A DNA stretch of 64,000 nucleotides from Sycon ciliatum (lineage: Eukaryota; Porifera; Calcarea; Leucosolenida; Sycettidae), in contig NC_088645.1 of assembly GCF_964019385.1 (NCBI RefSeq), positions 15,836,227 through 15,900,226 of the forward strand. The letters are read 5' to 3'. The position numbers and the translations under genes were made by a program. Position 1 is the first letter of the stretch; every line of letters begins with the position of its first letter. This document shows, one piece after another, positions 48,160-62,200 of the stretch. The notes below the pieces were generated by a model. The model searched no databases. It was given only the letters and a program-made list of their open reading frames with translations, and was not told where the DNA came from.

Positions 48160-49720
48160 CTCTGCGGGGCCTCTGCGGGCCTCTGCGGGCCTGTGCGGGC
48201 CTCTGCGGGGACTGTGCGGAGCCTCTGCGGGCCTGTGCGGCGCCTCTGCGGGCCTTTGCTGGCCTCAGCGGGCCCCTGCGGGCCCTCTGCGGGCCTCTGC
48301 GGGCCTCTTAGGGCCCCTTAGGGCCTTTGCGTGGCCTCTGCGGGTCTTTGCTGGCCTTTTCGGGCCTTTGCGGGGCTTCTGCGGGCCTCCGCTGGCCTCT
48401 GTGGGCCTCTGCGGAGCCTTTCTGGACTTTTCCGGGCCTCTGCGGGCCTCTGCGGACGTCTGCGGGCCTCTGCGGGCCTCTGCGGGCCTCTGCGGGCCTC
48501 TGCGGGCCTTTGGGGGGCCTTTGCGGGGCCTCTGCGGGCCTTTCGGGCCTTTTCGGGGCTTCAGCGGGGCTTCTGCGGGCCTCCGCTTGCCTCTGTGGGC
48601 CTCTTGGGAGCCTTTCTGGACTTTTCGGGGCCTCTGCGGGCCTCTGCGGGCCTTTGCGGAGCCATTCCGGACCTTTGCGGGCCTCTGCGGGCCTCTGCGG
48701 GGCTCTGCGGGCCTCTGCGGACCTCTTCGGACCTCTGCAGGGCCTCTGCGGGCCTCTGCGAGCCTGTGCGGGCCTCTGCGGGCCTTTGTGGGATTTTTTC
48801 GGGCTTCTTCGGGCCTCTGCGGACCTCTGCAGGCCTTTGGGGGGCCGCTGCGGGTCTCTTTGGACCTCTGTGGGGCCTCGGTTGGCATCAGCCGGCCTAT
48901 GCAGCCCTCTTCGGGCCTCTGCGGGCTTCTGCGGGCCTTTCCGGGGCCTCTGCGGGCCTTTCCGGGGCCTCTGAGGGCCTCTGCGGGTCTCTGCGGGACT
49001 CTGCGGGCCTTTGCCGACCTATGCAGGCCTCTTCGGGCATCTGCGGGCCTCTGCGGGCCTTAACGGGGCCTCTGCGGGCCTCTGCGGGTTTCTGTGGGCC
49101 TCTGCGAGCCTTTGCGGGGCTTCTGCGGACCTCTGCGGGCCTCTGCGGACCTCTGTGGGGCCTCTGCGGGCCTTTGCGGGCCTCTGCGGGCCTCTGCGGG
49201 CCTTTGCGGGGAGTCTGCGAGCCTCTGCGGGCCTCTGCGGGCCTCTGTGGGCCTCTGCGGAGCCTTTCCGGGCTTCTGCGGGCCTCGGCGGGCCTCTGCC
49301 GTTCTCTGCGGGCCTCTGCGGACCATTGTGGACCTCTGCGGGCCTTTGCGGGGCTTCTGCGGGCCTCTGCGGACCTCTGCGGGGCCTCAGCGGGCCTCTG
49401 CGGGCCTCTTCGGATCTCAGCGGGATCTCTGCGGGCCTTTGCGGGGCCTCTGGCATCTGCGGGCCTCTGCGGGCCTTTGCGGGACCTCTGCGCGCTCCTG
49501 CGGGCCTCTGCGGGCCTGTGAGGAATCTCTGCGGGCCTCTGCGGACCTCTGCGGATTTCCGCGGGGCCTCTGCGGACCTCTGCGGGCCTCTGCGGGTCTC
49601 TGCGGGTCTCAGCGGGCTTTTTGCGGCCTTTCTGGGCTTTTGCGGGCCTCTGCGGGCCTCTGCAGGGCCTCTGCGGGCCTTTGCGGGACCTCTGCGCGCT
49701 CCTGCGGGCCTCTGCGGGCC

Positions 49721-51590
49721 TGTGCGGGTCTCTGCGGGGACTGTGCGGAGCCTCTGCGGGCCTGTGCGGAGCCTCTGCCGACCTCTGCAGGCCTCTGCGG
49801 GCCTCTGCGGGCCTCTGCGGGCCTCTCCGGGCCTCTAAGGGCCTTTGCGGGGTCTCTGCGGGCCTCTGCGGGCCTTTTCGGGCCTTTGCGGGGCTTCTGC
49901 GGGTCTCCGCTGGCCGCTGTGGGCCTCTGCGGAGCCTTTCTGGACTTTTCCGGGCCTCTGCGGGCCTCTGCGGGCCTCTGCGCGCCTCTGCGGGCCTCTG
50001 CGGGCCTCTGCGGGCTCCTGCAGGCCTCTCCGGGCCTGTACGGGGCCTGTGCGGGACAGTGCGGACCTCTGCGGGGATTTGCGGGACCATTCCAGGCTTC
50101 TTCGGGCCTCTGCGGACCTCTGCGATGCCTCTGCGGGCCTCTGCGGGGCCGCTGCGGGTCTCTTTGGACCTCTGTGGGGCCTCTGGGGGCACCTGCCGGC
50201 CTTTGGAGGCCTCTTCGGGCCTCTGCGGGCCTTTCCGGGGCCTCTGCGGGCCTCTGCGGCTCTCTGCGGGCCTCTGCGGGCCTCTGTGGCCTTCTGCGGG
50301 CCTCTGCGGGACCTCTGCGGTTCTCTGCGGGCCTCTGCGGGGGCCTCCGTGGGCTTCTTTGGACCCCTGCAGGCTTTTGCGGGCCTCTTCGATCCTCTGC
50401 GGGCCTTTGCGGGGCCTCTGCGGGCTTTGCGGGCCTTGGCAGGCTTCTGCGGGCCTCTGCGGGCCTGTGCGGAGCCTCTGCGGGGCCTCTGCGGGCTTCT
50501 GCGGGCCTCTGCGGACCTCTGCGGGGCCTCAGCGGGCCTCTGCGGGCCTTTGTCGGCCTTTGCGGGGCCTCTGCGGTCCTCTGTTGGCCTCTGCGGGCCT
50601 TTGCGGGGCCTTTGCGGGATTCTGCGGGCCTCTGGTTGCCTGTGCGGAGCCTCTGCGGGCCTCTGCGGGCCTCTGCGGACCTTTGCGGGCCTCTGTGGTG
50701 CCAATGCGGGCCTCTGCGGGTCTCTGCTGGCCTCTGCGGTCCTCTGCGGGCCTTAGCGGGGCCTCTGCGAACTCCTGCGGGCCTGTGCGGGCCTCTCCGG
50801 GTCGCTGCGAGCCTCTGCGGGGCTTCGGTGGGTCTCTGCGGACCTCTGCGGGCTTCTGCGGGCCTCTGCGGGCCTCTGCGGGCCCATGCAGGCCTTTGCA
50901 GAGCCTCTGCGTGCCTCTGCGGGCCTTTGTGGGGCCTGTGCGGGCATCTGCGGGCCTCTACGGGCCAGTGCGGGGTCTCTGCGGGCCTCTGCGGGCCTCT
51001 GCGGCGCGTCTGCGGACTTGTGCGGGCTTCTGCTGGCCTCTGCGGGCCTCTGCGGCCCTCTGCGGGCCTTTTCGGGGCCTCTGCGTGCTTCTGTGGACCT
51101 CTGTGGGCATCTGCGGGCCTGTGCGGGCCTCTGCGGGCTTTTGCGGGCCTTTTCGAGCCTGTGCGAGCCTCTGCGGGCCTCTGTCCGGCCCTTGCGGGGC
51201 CTCTGCGGGCTTCTGCTGGCCTGTGCGGGCCTGTGCGGGGCCTTTTGGGGCCTCTGCGGGCCTCTGCGGGCCTCTGCGGGCCTCTGCGGGCCTCTGCGGG
51301 CCTCTGTGGGCCTTTGGGGGCCTTTGTGGGACCTCTGCGGAGCCTCTGGGGATTTCTGCGGGCCTCAGCGTGCCTGTGCGGGCCTCTGCGTGCCTCTGCG
51401 GGCCTCTGCGGGCCTGTGGGGGCCTCTGCGGGGCTCTGCAGGTCTTTGCGGGCCACTGCGGGCCTCTGCGGGCCTCTGCGGGCCTCTGCGGGACCTCTGC
51501 GTGGCCTCTGTTGGCTTTTGCGTATCTTTGCGGGCTTCTGCGGGCCTCTGCGGGCCTTTGCAGGCCTCTGCGGGGCATCTACGGGCTTAT
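49721..51590 (-). repeat. 10-bp satellite outside the mirrored region
   Basis: CCTCTGCGGG units continue beyond the end of the inverted repeat with variant orders not matched by 17,472-20,870. It includes a pure run of about five units near 51,250-51,305. The array ends at about 51,590 with CTTATCTGTTTC. Confidence 0.9.
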
Positions 51591-51665
51591 CTGTTTCTAA
51601 ATCTGCCTCTAATCTGCCTCTAAATCTGCCTTCTAAATCTGCCTCTAAATCTGCCTTCTCATTTT
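51591..51665 (+). repeat. Short TCTAAATCTGCC repeats at array edge
   Basis: Five degenerate units of 12-18 bp, such as CTAAATCTGCCT and CTAAATCTGCCTT, bridge the GC-rich satellite and the CTCTGC run. Confidence 0.8.
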
Positions 51666-51706
51666 GCTCTGCCTCTGCCTCTGCCTCTGCCCATGCCTCT
51701 GCCTCT

Positions 51707-51738
<32 letters not shown>

Positions 51739-51776
51739 CTCTGCCTCTGCCTCTGCCTCTGCCTCTGCCTCTGCCT
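51666..51776 (+). repeat. (CTCTGC)n hexanucleotide repeat
   Basis: About 18 units of GCCTCT with a few changes (GCCCATGCC near 51,690, GCCCCTGCC near 51,708). Confidence 0.95.
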
Positions 51777-52474
<698 letters not shown>

Positions 52475-52940
52475 GCGCAGTATGGTGACCAATTATAAAA
52501 TTTGGCCATTTTTGACCATCTGTCAATTTTAATGCACCTCTCTGAAACACGACCGAGCGGTAATGTGAGTTGTCACATTTATTTGATTTTTGGTTTCCTT
52601 GTAGGCCGCTGGAACTCAAATTCAATCACCCAGAAACTTTGGCACTGCTGTGAATACTTTAGTCGCAAAGTGAAGATTCACGGCGAAAAGTCACAAACTT
52701 TGAGATAGGTTTTCTCAGCTTTCAGCAGCCCTGGGCGAGTTGTTTAGAAAAACGTGGCTCTTTTTCTTGATGCACCTTCCTAAGTCCAGCTATACAACAA
52801 GATCAGGAATGTCATTGTTCCGGTTTCGAGATCAACCGAACAGAAAGATGAGAAATTGTCAAGTTTTGAACATTTTTGACCACCTGTCAATTTTAATGCA
52901 CCTATCTATAACACGACCCAGCTGTTATGTGAGTGGTCGG

Positions 52941-53070
52941 ATTGATTTGATTTTTGGGCTGCTTGTAGGCCGCTGGTACCCACATTCACTGGTCCAGAAT
53001 GTCGCATTGATTTGATTTTTGGTTTGCTTGTAGGCCGCTGGCACCCACGTTCAATGACCCAGAAACTGTA
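52941..53070 (+). repeat. 65-bp duplication inside a 365-bp monomer
   Basis: ATTGATTTGATTTTTGG followed by CTTGTAGGCCGCTGG occurs at 52,941 and again at 53,006. One monomer is therefore lengthened by 65 bp and has two acceptor-like sites. Confidence 0.8.
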
Positions 53071-55994
53071 GCAGTGCTGTGAATACTTTAGTCGCAAAGT
53101 GAAGATTCACGGCGACAAGCCCCAAACTTGGAGAAAGGTTATTTTCAGCTTTCAGCAGCCCTGGACTATTTGTTTACAGAAATGTGGCTTTTTTTTCTTG
53201 GTGCACCTCCCTATGTCCAGCTATAAAACAGGATCAGGATGGTCATTATTCCGGTGCTGAGCTTCAACCGGAAAGAAAGGTGAGTAATTGCCGAATTTTG
53301 TCCATATTTGACCACCTGTCAATTTTGATGCACCTCTCTATAACATGACCCAGCTGTAATGTGCGTGGTCGTATTGATTTCATTTCTTGTTTGCTTGTAG
53401 GCCGCTGACACCCACATTCAAAGACCCGGAAATTTTGGCACTGCTGTGAATACTTTAGTCGCAAAGTGAAGATTCACGGCGACAAGCCCCAAACTTGGAG
53501 ATAGGTTCTTTTCAGCTTTCAGCAGCCCTGGACGATGTGTTTACAGAAATGTGGCCTTTTTTCTTGGTGCACCTCCCTATGTCCACCTATAAAACAGGAT
53601 CAGGATGGTCAGTATTCAGGTGCTGAGCTTCAACCGGAAAGAAAGGTGAGTAATTGCCGAATTTTGTCCATATTTGACCACCTGTCAATTTTGATGCACA
53701 TCTCTATAACATGACCCAGCTGTAATGTGAGTGGTCGTATTGATTTCATTTCTTGTTTGCTTGTAGGCCGCTGGCACCCACATTCAATGGCTTAGAAATT
53801 TTGGCACTGCTGTGAATACTTTAGTCGCAAAGTGAAGATTCACGGCGACAAGCCCCAAACTTGGAGATAGGTTATTTCAGCTTTCAGCAGCACTGGGCGA
53901 GTTTTTTAGAGCAATGCGGCTTTTTTTCTGGGTGCACCTCCCTATGTCCAGCTATAAAATAGGATCAGGATGGTAAATATTCAAGTTCTGAGCTTCAAGC
54001 GGGAAGAAAGGTGAGAATTTGTCAAATTTTGACCATATTTCAGCACCTGTCAATTTTAATGCATCTGTCTATAACATGACCCAGCTGTAATGTGAGTGAT
54101 CATTATTGATTTCATTTTTTGTTTGCTTGTAGGCCGCTGTCACCCACATTCAATGGCCTAGAAATTTTGGCACTGCTGTGAATACTTTAGTCGCAAAGTG
54201 AAGATTCACGGCGACAAGCCCCAAACTTGGAGATAGGTTATTTTCAGCTTTCAGCAGCCCTGGGCGAGTTGTTTAGAGAAATGTGGCTTTTTTCTTGGTG
54301 CACCTCCCTATGTCCAGCTATCAAATAGGATCAGGATGGTAAATATTCAAGTTCTGAGCTTCAAACAGGAATAAAGGTGAGAAATTGTCAAATTTTGACC
54401 ATATTTGACCACCTGTCAATTTTAATGCATCTCTCTATAACATGACCCAGCTGTAATGTTAGTGGTCATACTGATTTCATTTTTTGTCTGCTTGTAGGCC
54501 GCTGACACCCACAATAAATGACTTAGAAACTTTGGCATAGCTGTGAATACTTTAGTCGCAAAGTGAAGATTCACGGCGACAAGCCCCAAACTTGGAGATA
54601 GGTTCTTTTCAGCTTGCAGCAGCCCTGGACGATTTGTTTACAGAAATGTGGCTTTTTTTCTTGGCGCACCTCCCTATGTCCACCTATAAAACAGGATCAG
54701 GATGGTCATTATTCAGGTGCTGAGCTTCAACCGGAAAGAAAGGTGAGTAATTGCCGAATTTTGTCCATAATTGAGCACCCGTAAATTTTGATGCACCTCT
54801 CTATAACATGACCCAGCTTTAATGTGAGTGGTCATATTGATTTCATTTCTTGTTTGCTTGTAGGCCGCTGACACCCACATTTAAAGACCCGGAAACTTTG
54901 GCACTGCTGTCAATACTTTAGTCGCAAAGTGAAGATTCATGGCGACAAGCCCCAAACTTGGAGATAGGTTCTTTTCAGCTTGCAGCAGCCCTGGACGATT
55001 TGTTTACAGAATTGTGGCTTTTTTTCTTGGTGCACCTCCCTATGTCCACCTATAAAACAGGATCAGGATTGTCATTATTCAGGTGCTGAGGTTCAATCGG
55101 AAAGAAATGTGAGTAATTGCCGAATTTTTTCCATATTTGACCACCTGTCAATTTTGATGCACCTCTCTATAACATGACCCAGCTGTAATGTGAGTGGTCG
55201 TTTTGATTTCATTTCATGTTTGCTTGTAGGCCGCGGACACCCACATTCAAAGACCCGGAATTTGGCACTGCTGTGAATACTTTAGTCGCAAATTGAAGAT
55301 TCACGGCGACAAGACCCAAACTTGGAGTTATTTTCAGATTTCAGCAGCCCTGGCGGAGTTGTTTAGAGAAATATTGCTTTTTTCTTGGTGCACCTCCGTA
55401 TGTCCAGCTATAAAATAGGATCAGGATGGTAAATATTCAAGTTCTGAGCTTCAAACGGGAAGAAAGGTTAGAAATTGTCAAATTTTGACCATATTTGACC
55501 ACCTGTCAATTTTAATGCACCTCTTTACAACATGACCCAGCTGTAATGTGAGTGGTAATATTGATTTCATTTTTTGTGTGCTTGTAGGTCGCTGACACCC
55601 ACGAGAAATTTCGGCACTGGTGTGAATACTTTAGTCCCAAATGGAAGATTCACGGCGACAAAACGCAAACTTGGACATAGGTTATTTTCAACTTTCAGCA
55701 GCCCTGGCGGAGTTGTTAAGAGAAATGTGGCTTTTTTCTTAGTGTGCCTCCCTATGTCTAGCTATAAAACAGGATCAGGATGGTTATTATTCAGGTGCTG
55801 AGCTTCAAACGGGAAGAAAGGTGAGAAATTGTCAAATTTTGTCCATATTTGACCACCTGTCAATTTTAATGCACGTCTTTATAACATGACCCAGCTGTAA
55901 TGTGAGTGGTCATATTGATTTCATTTTTTGTTTGCTTGTAGGTTTCTGATACCCACATTCAATGACCCAGAAACTTCGGCACTGCTGTGAATAT

Positions 55995-58100
55995 TTTAGT
56001 TGCAAAGGGAAGATTCACGGCGACAAGCCGCAAACTTGGATATATGTTATTTTCAGCTTTCAGCAGCCCTGGCGCAGTTGTTTAGAGAAATGTGGCTTTT
56101 CTCTTGGTGTACCTCCCTATGTGCAGCTATAAAACAGGATCATGATGGTCATTATTCAGGTGCTGAGCTTGAAACGGGAAGAAAGGTGAGACATTGTCAA
56201 ATTTTGACCATATTTGACCACCTGTCAATTTTAATGCACCTCTCTATAACATGACCCAGCTGTAATGTGAGTGGTCGTATCGATTTCATTTTTTACTTGG
56301 TTCTAGACCGCTGGCACCTACATTCAATGACCTAGAAACTTTGGCACTGCTGTGAATACTTTATTCGCAAAGTGAAGATTCAAGGCGACAAGCCGCAAAC
56401 TTGAATGTAGGTTATTTTCAGCTTTCAGCAGCCCGGGGCGAGTTGTTTAGAGAAATGTGGCTTTTTTCATGATGCACCTCCCTATGTCCAGCTATAAAAC
56501 AGAATCAGGATGGTCATTATTCAGGTGCTGAGCTACAAACAGGAAGAAGGGTGAGAAATTGTCCAATTTTGTCCATATTTGACCACATGTCAATTTTAGT
56601 TCACCTCTCTATAACATGACCCAGCTGTAATGTGAGTGGTCCTATTGATTTCATTTTTTGTTTGCTTGTAGGCCCCTGCCACCTACATTCATAGACCCAG
56701 AAACTTTGGCACAGTTGTGAATACTTTAGTCGCAAAGTGAAAATTCACGGCAACAAGACTCAAATTTGGAGTTAGGTTATTTTCAGCTTTCAGCAGCCCT
56801 GGCAGAGTTGTTAAGAGAAATGTGGCTTGTTCTTGGTGCACCTCCCTATGTCCAGCTATAAAACAGGATCAGGATGGTTATTGTTCAGGTGCTGAGCTTC
56901 AAACGGGAAGAAAGGTGAGAAATTGTCAAATTTTGTCCATATTTGATGACCTGTCAATTTTAATGCACGTCTTTATAACATGACCCAGCTGTAATGTGAG
57001 TGGTCGTATTGATGTCATTTTTTGTTTCCTTGTAGGTCGCTGATACCCACATTCAATGACCTAGAAACTACGGCACTGCTGTGAATACGTTAGTTGCAAA
57101 GGGAAGATTCACGGCGACAAGCCGCAAACTTGGACATAGGTTATTTTCAGCTTTCAGCAGCCCTGGCGGAGTTGTTTACAGAAATGTGGCTTTTTTCTTG
57201 CTCTACCTCCCTATGTGCAGCTATTAAACAGGATCATGATGGTCATTATTCAGGTGCTGAGCTTGAAACGGGAAGAAAGGTGAGAAATTGTCAAATTTTG
57301 ACCATATTTGACCACCTGTCAATTTTAATGCACCTCTCTATAACATGACCCAGCTGTATTGTGAGGGGTCGTATTGATTTAATTTTTTGCTTGCTTCTAG
57401 ACCGCTGGCACCCACATTCAATGACCTGGAAACTTTGGCACTGCTGTGAATACTTTATTCGCAAAGTGAAGATTCACGGCGACAAGCCGCAAAGTTGAAT
57501 GTAGGTTATTTTCAGCTTTCAGCAGCCCTGGGCGAGTTGTTTAGAGAAATGTGGCTTTTTCATGACGCACCTCCATACGTCCAGCTAAAAAACAGGATCA
57601 GGATGGTCATTATTCAGGTGCTGAGCTACAAACGAGAAGAAAGGTGAGAAATTGTCCAATTTTGTCCATATTTGACCACCTGTCAATTTTAGTTCACCTC
57701 TCTATAACATGACCCAGCTGTAATGTGGGTGGTCGTATTGATTTCATTTTTTGTTTTCTTGAAGGCCGCTGCCACCCATATTCAAAGACCCAGAAACTTT
57801 GGCACAGCTGTGAATACTTTAGTCGCAAAGTGAAAATTCACGGCAACAAGACTCAAATTTGGAGTTAGGTTTTTTTCAGCTTTCAGCAGCCCTGGCGGAG
57901 TTGTTTAGTGAAATGTGGCTTTTTTCTTGGTGCACCTCCCTATGTCCACCTATAAAACAGGATCAGGATGGTCACTATTCAGGTGCTAAGCTTCAAACGG
58001 GACGAAAGGTGAGAAATTGTCAAATTTCGGGCATATTTGACCACCTGTCAATTTTTATGCATCTTTCTATAACATGACCCAGCTGTAATGTGAGTGGTCG
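55995..58100 (+). repeat. Older trimer higher-order repeat of the 365-bp satellite
   Basis: Three-monomer groups recur at 1,094-1,095 bp. The AAAGGGAAGATTCACGG variant at 56,004 recurs at 57,098, the TTGAATGTAGG variant at about 56,401 recurs at 57,495, and GACTCAAATTTGGAGTTAGG at about 56,757 recurs at 57,850. Copies differ at several percent of positions. Confidence 0.75.
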
Positions 58101-59299
58101 TATTGATTTCATTTTTTATTTGCTTGCAGGTCACTGGCACCCACATTCAATGACCTTAAACTATGGGCGATGCTGTGAATACTTTAGTCGCAAAGTGAAG
58201 GTTCACGGCGACAAGCCCCAAACTTGGAGATAGGTTATTTTCAGCTTTCAGCAGCTCTGGGCGAGTTGTTTAGAGAAATGTGGCTTTTTTCTTGGTTCAC
58301 CCCCTATGTCCAGCTATAAAACTGGATCAGGATGGTCATTATTTATGTTCTGAGCTTCAAACGGGAAGAAAGGTGAGAAATTGTCAAATTTTGACCATAT
58401 TTGACCATCTGTCAATTTTAATGCATCTCCCTATAACATGACCCAGCTGTAATGTGAGGGGTCGTATTGATTTCATTTTATGTTTGCTTGTAGGCCGCTG
58501 TCAACCACAGTCAATGGTTCAGAAATTTTGGCACTGCTGTGAATACTTTAGTCGCAAAGTGAAGATTCACGGCGACAAGCCCCAAACTTGGAGATAGGTT
58601 ATTTTCAGGTTTCAGCAGCCCGGGGCGACTTGTTTAGAGAAATGTGTCTTTTTTCTTGGTGCACCTCCCAATGTCCAGGTATAAAACAGGATCAGGATGG
58701 TCATTATTCAGGTGCTGAGCTTGAAACGGGAATAAAGGTGAGAAATTGTCAAATTTTGACCATATTTGACCACCTGTCCATTTTAATGCATCTCTCTATA
58801 ACATGACCCAGCTGTAATGTGAGTGGTCGTATTGATTTCATTTATTGTTTGCTTGTAGGCCGCTGTCACCCACATTAAATGGCCTAGAAATTTTGGCACT
58901 GCTGTGAATACTTTAGTCGCAAAGTGAAGATTCACGGCGACAAGCCCCAAACTTGGAGATAGGTTATTTTCAGCTTTCAGCAGCCCTGGGCGAGTTGTTT
59001 AGAAAAATGTGGCTTTTTGTCTTGGTCCACCTCCCTATGTCCAGCTATAAAACAGGATCAGGATGGTCATTATTTATGTTCTGAGCTTCAAACGGGAAGA
59101 AAGGTGAGAAATTGTCAAATTTTGACCATATTTGACCACCTGTCCATTTTAATGCATCTCCCTATAACATGACCCAGCTGTAATGTGAGTGGTCGTATTG
59201 ATTTCATTTTTTGTTTGCTTGTAGGCCGCTGGCACCCACATTCAATGACCTAGAAATTTTGGCACAGCTGTGAATACTTTAGTCGCAAAGTGAAGATTC

Positions 59300-62200
59300 A
59301 CGGCGACAAGCCTCAAACTTGGAGATAGGTTATTTTCAGCTTTCAGCAGCCCTGGGCGAGTTGTTTAGAGAAATGTGGCTTTTTTCTTGGTGCACCTCCC
59401 TATGTCGAGCTATACAACAGGATCAGGATGGTCAATATTTAAGTTCTGAGCTTGAAACGGGAAGAAAGGTGAGAAATTGTCAAATTTTGACCATATTTGA
59501 CCACCTGTCAATTTTAATGCATCTCTCTATAACATGACCCAGCTGTAATGTGAGTGGTCGTATTGATTTCATTTTTTGTTTGCTTGTAGGCCGCTGGCAC
59601 CCACAATCAAGGACCTAGAAACTTTGGCACTGCTGTGAATACTTTAGTCGCAAAGTGAAGATTCACGGCGACAAGCCCCAAACTAGGAGATAGGGTTTTT
59701 TCAGCTTTCAGCAGCCCTGGGCGAGTTGTTTAGAGAAATGTGGCTTTTTTTCTAGGTGCACCTCCCTATCTCCAGCTATAAAACAGGATCAGGATGGTCA
59801 TTATTCAAGTTCTGAGCTTGAAACGGGAAGAAAGGTGAGAAATTGTCAAATTTTGACTATATTTGACCACCTGTCAATTTTAATGCATCTCCCTATAACA
59901 TGACCCAGCTGTAAATTGAGTGGTCGTATTGATTTCATTTCTTGTTTGCTTGTAGGCCGCTAGCACCCACATTCAATGACCTAGAAATTTTGGCACTGCT
60001 GTGAATACTTTAGTCGCAAAGTGAAGATTCACGGCGACAAGCCCCAAACTTGGAGATAGGTTATTTTCAGCTTTCGGCAGCCCTGGGCGAGTTGTTTAGA
60101 AAAATGTGGCTTTTTCCTTGGTGCACCTCCCTATTTCCAGGTATAAAACAGGATCAGGATGGTCATTATTCAGGTGCTGAGCTTGAAACGGGAATAAAGG
60201 TGAGAAATTGTCAAATTATGACCATATTTGACCACCTGTCCATTTTAATGCATCTCTCTATAACATGACCCAGCTGTAATGTGAGTGGTCGTATTGATTT
60301 CATTTATTGTTTGCTTGTAGGCCGCTGTCACCCACATTGAATGGCCTAGAAATTTTGGCACTGCTGTGAATACTTTAGTCGCAAAGTGAAGATTCACGGC
60401 GACAAGCCTCAAACTTGGAGATAGGTTATTTTCAGCTTTCAGCAGCCCTGGGCGAGTTGTTTAGAGAAATGTGGCTTTTTTCTTGGTGCACCTCCCTATG
60501 TCCAGCTATACAACAGGATCAGGATGGTCAATATTTAAGTTCTGAGCTTGAAACGGGAAGAAAGGTGAGAAATTGTCAAATTTTGACCATATTTGACCAC
60601 CTGTCAATTTTAATGCATCTCTCTATAACATGACCCAGCTGTAATGTGAGTGGTCGTATTGATTTCATTTTTTGTTTGCTTGTAGGCCGCTGGCACCCAC
60701 AATCAAGGACCTAGAAACTTTGGCACTGCTGTGAATACTTTAGTCGCAAAGTGAAGATTCACGGCGACAAGCCCCAAACTAGGAGATAGGGTTTTTTCAG
60801 CTTTCAGCAGCCCTGGGCGAGTTGCTTAGAGAAATGTGGCTTTTTTTCTAGGTGCACCTCCCTATCTCCAGCTATAAAACAGGATCAGGATGGTCATTAT
60901 TCAAGTTCTGAGCTTGAAACGGGAAGAAAGGTGAGAAATTGTCAAATTTTGACTATATTTGACCACCTGTCAATTTTAATGCATCTCCCTATAACATGAC
61001 CCAGCTGTAAATTGAGTGGTCGTATTGATTTCATTTCTTGTTTGCTTGTAGGCCGCTAGCACCCACATTCAATGACCTAGAAATTTTGGCACTGCTGTGA
61101 ATACTTTAGTCGCAAAGTGAAGATTCACGGCGACAAGCCCCAAACTTGGAGATAGGTTATTTTCAGCTTTCGGCAGCCCTGGGCGAGTTGTTTAGAAAAA
61201 TGTGGCTTTTTCCTTGGTGCACCTCCCTATTTCCAGGTATAAAACAGGATCAGGATGGTCATTATTCAGGTGCTGAGCTTGAAACGGGAATAAAGGTGAG
61301 AAATTGTCAAATTATGACCATATTTGACCACCTGTCCATTTTAATGCATCTCTCTATAACATGACCCAGCTGTAATGTGAGTGGTCGTATTGATTTCATT
61401 TATTGTTTGCTTGTAGGCCGCTGTCACCCACATTGAATGGCCTAGAAATTTTGGCACTGCTGTGAATACTTTAGTCGCAAAGTGAAGATTCACGGCGACA
61501 AGCCTCAAACTTGGAGATAGGTTATTTTCAGCTTTCAGCAGCCCTGGGCGAGTTGTTTAGAGAAATGTGGCTTTTTTCTTGGTGCACCTCCCTATGTCCA
61601 GCTATACAACAGGATCAGGATGGTCAATATTTAAGTTCTGAGCTTGAAACGGGAAGAAAGGTGAGAAATTGTCAAATTTTGACCATATTTGACCACCTGT
61701 CAATTTTAATGCATCTCTCTATAACATGACCCAGCTGTAATGTGAGTGGTCGTATTGATTTCATTTTTTGTTTGCTTGTAGGCCGCTGGCACCCACAATC
61801 AAGGACCTAGAAACTTTGGCACTGCTGTGAATACTTTAGTCGCAAAGTGAAGATTCACGGCGACAAGCCCCAAACTAGGAGATAGGGTTTTTTCAGCTTT
61901 CAGCAGCCCTGGGCGAGTTGCTTAGAGAAATGTGGCTTTTTTTCTAGGTGCACCTCCCTATCTCCAGCTATAAAACAGGATCAGGATGGTCATTATTCAA
62001 GTTCTGAGCTTGAAACGGGAAGAAAGGTGAGAAATTGTCAAATTTTGACTATATTTGACCACCTGTCAATTTTAATGCATCTCCCTATAACATGACCCAG
62101 CTGTAAATTGAGTGGTCGTATTGATTTCATTTCTTGTTTGCTTGTAGGCCGCTAGCACCCACATTCAATGACCTAGAAATTTTGGCACTGCTGTGAATAC

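Larger units (their letters stand above)
42764..49720 (-). repeat. Right arm of giant inverted repeat
   Basis: Reverse complement of the left arm with single copies of the large tandem units, about 7.0 kb against 17.7 kb. The first ~125 bp (to about 42,890) are only loosely matched. The protein-level reading of the 1.88-kb unit (45,878-46,981) differs from the left copies at only a few of 367 positions, so nucleotide identity is high. Similarity ends near 49,720. Confidence 0.85.
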
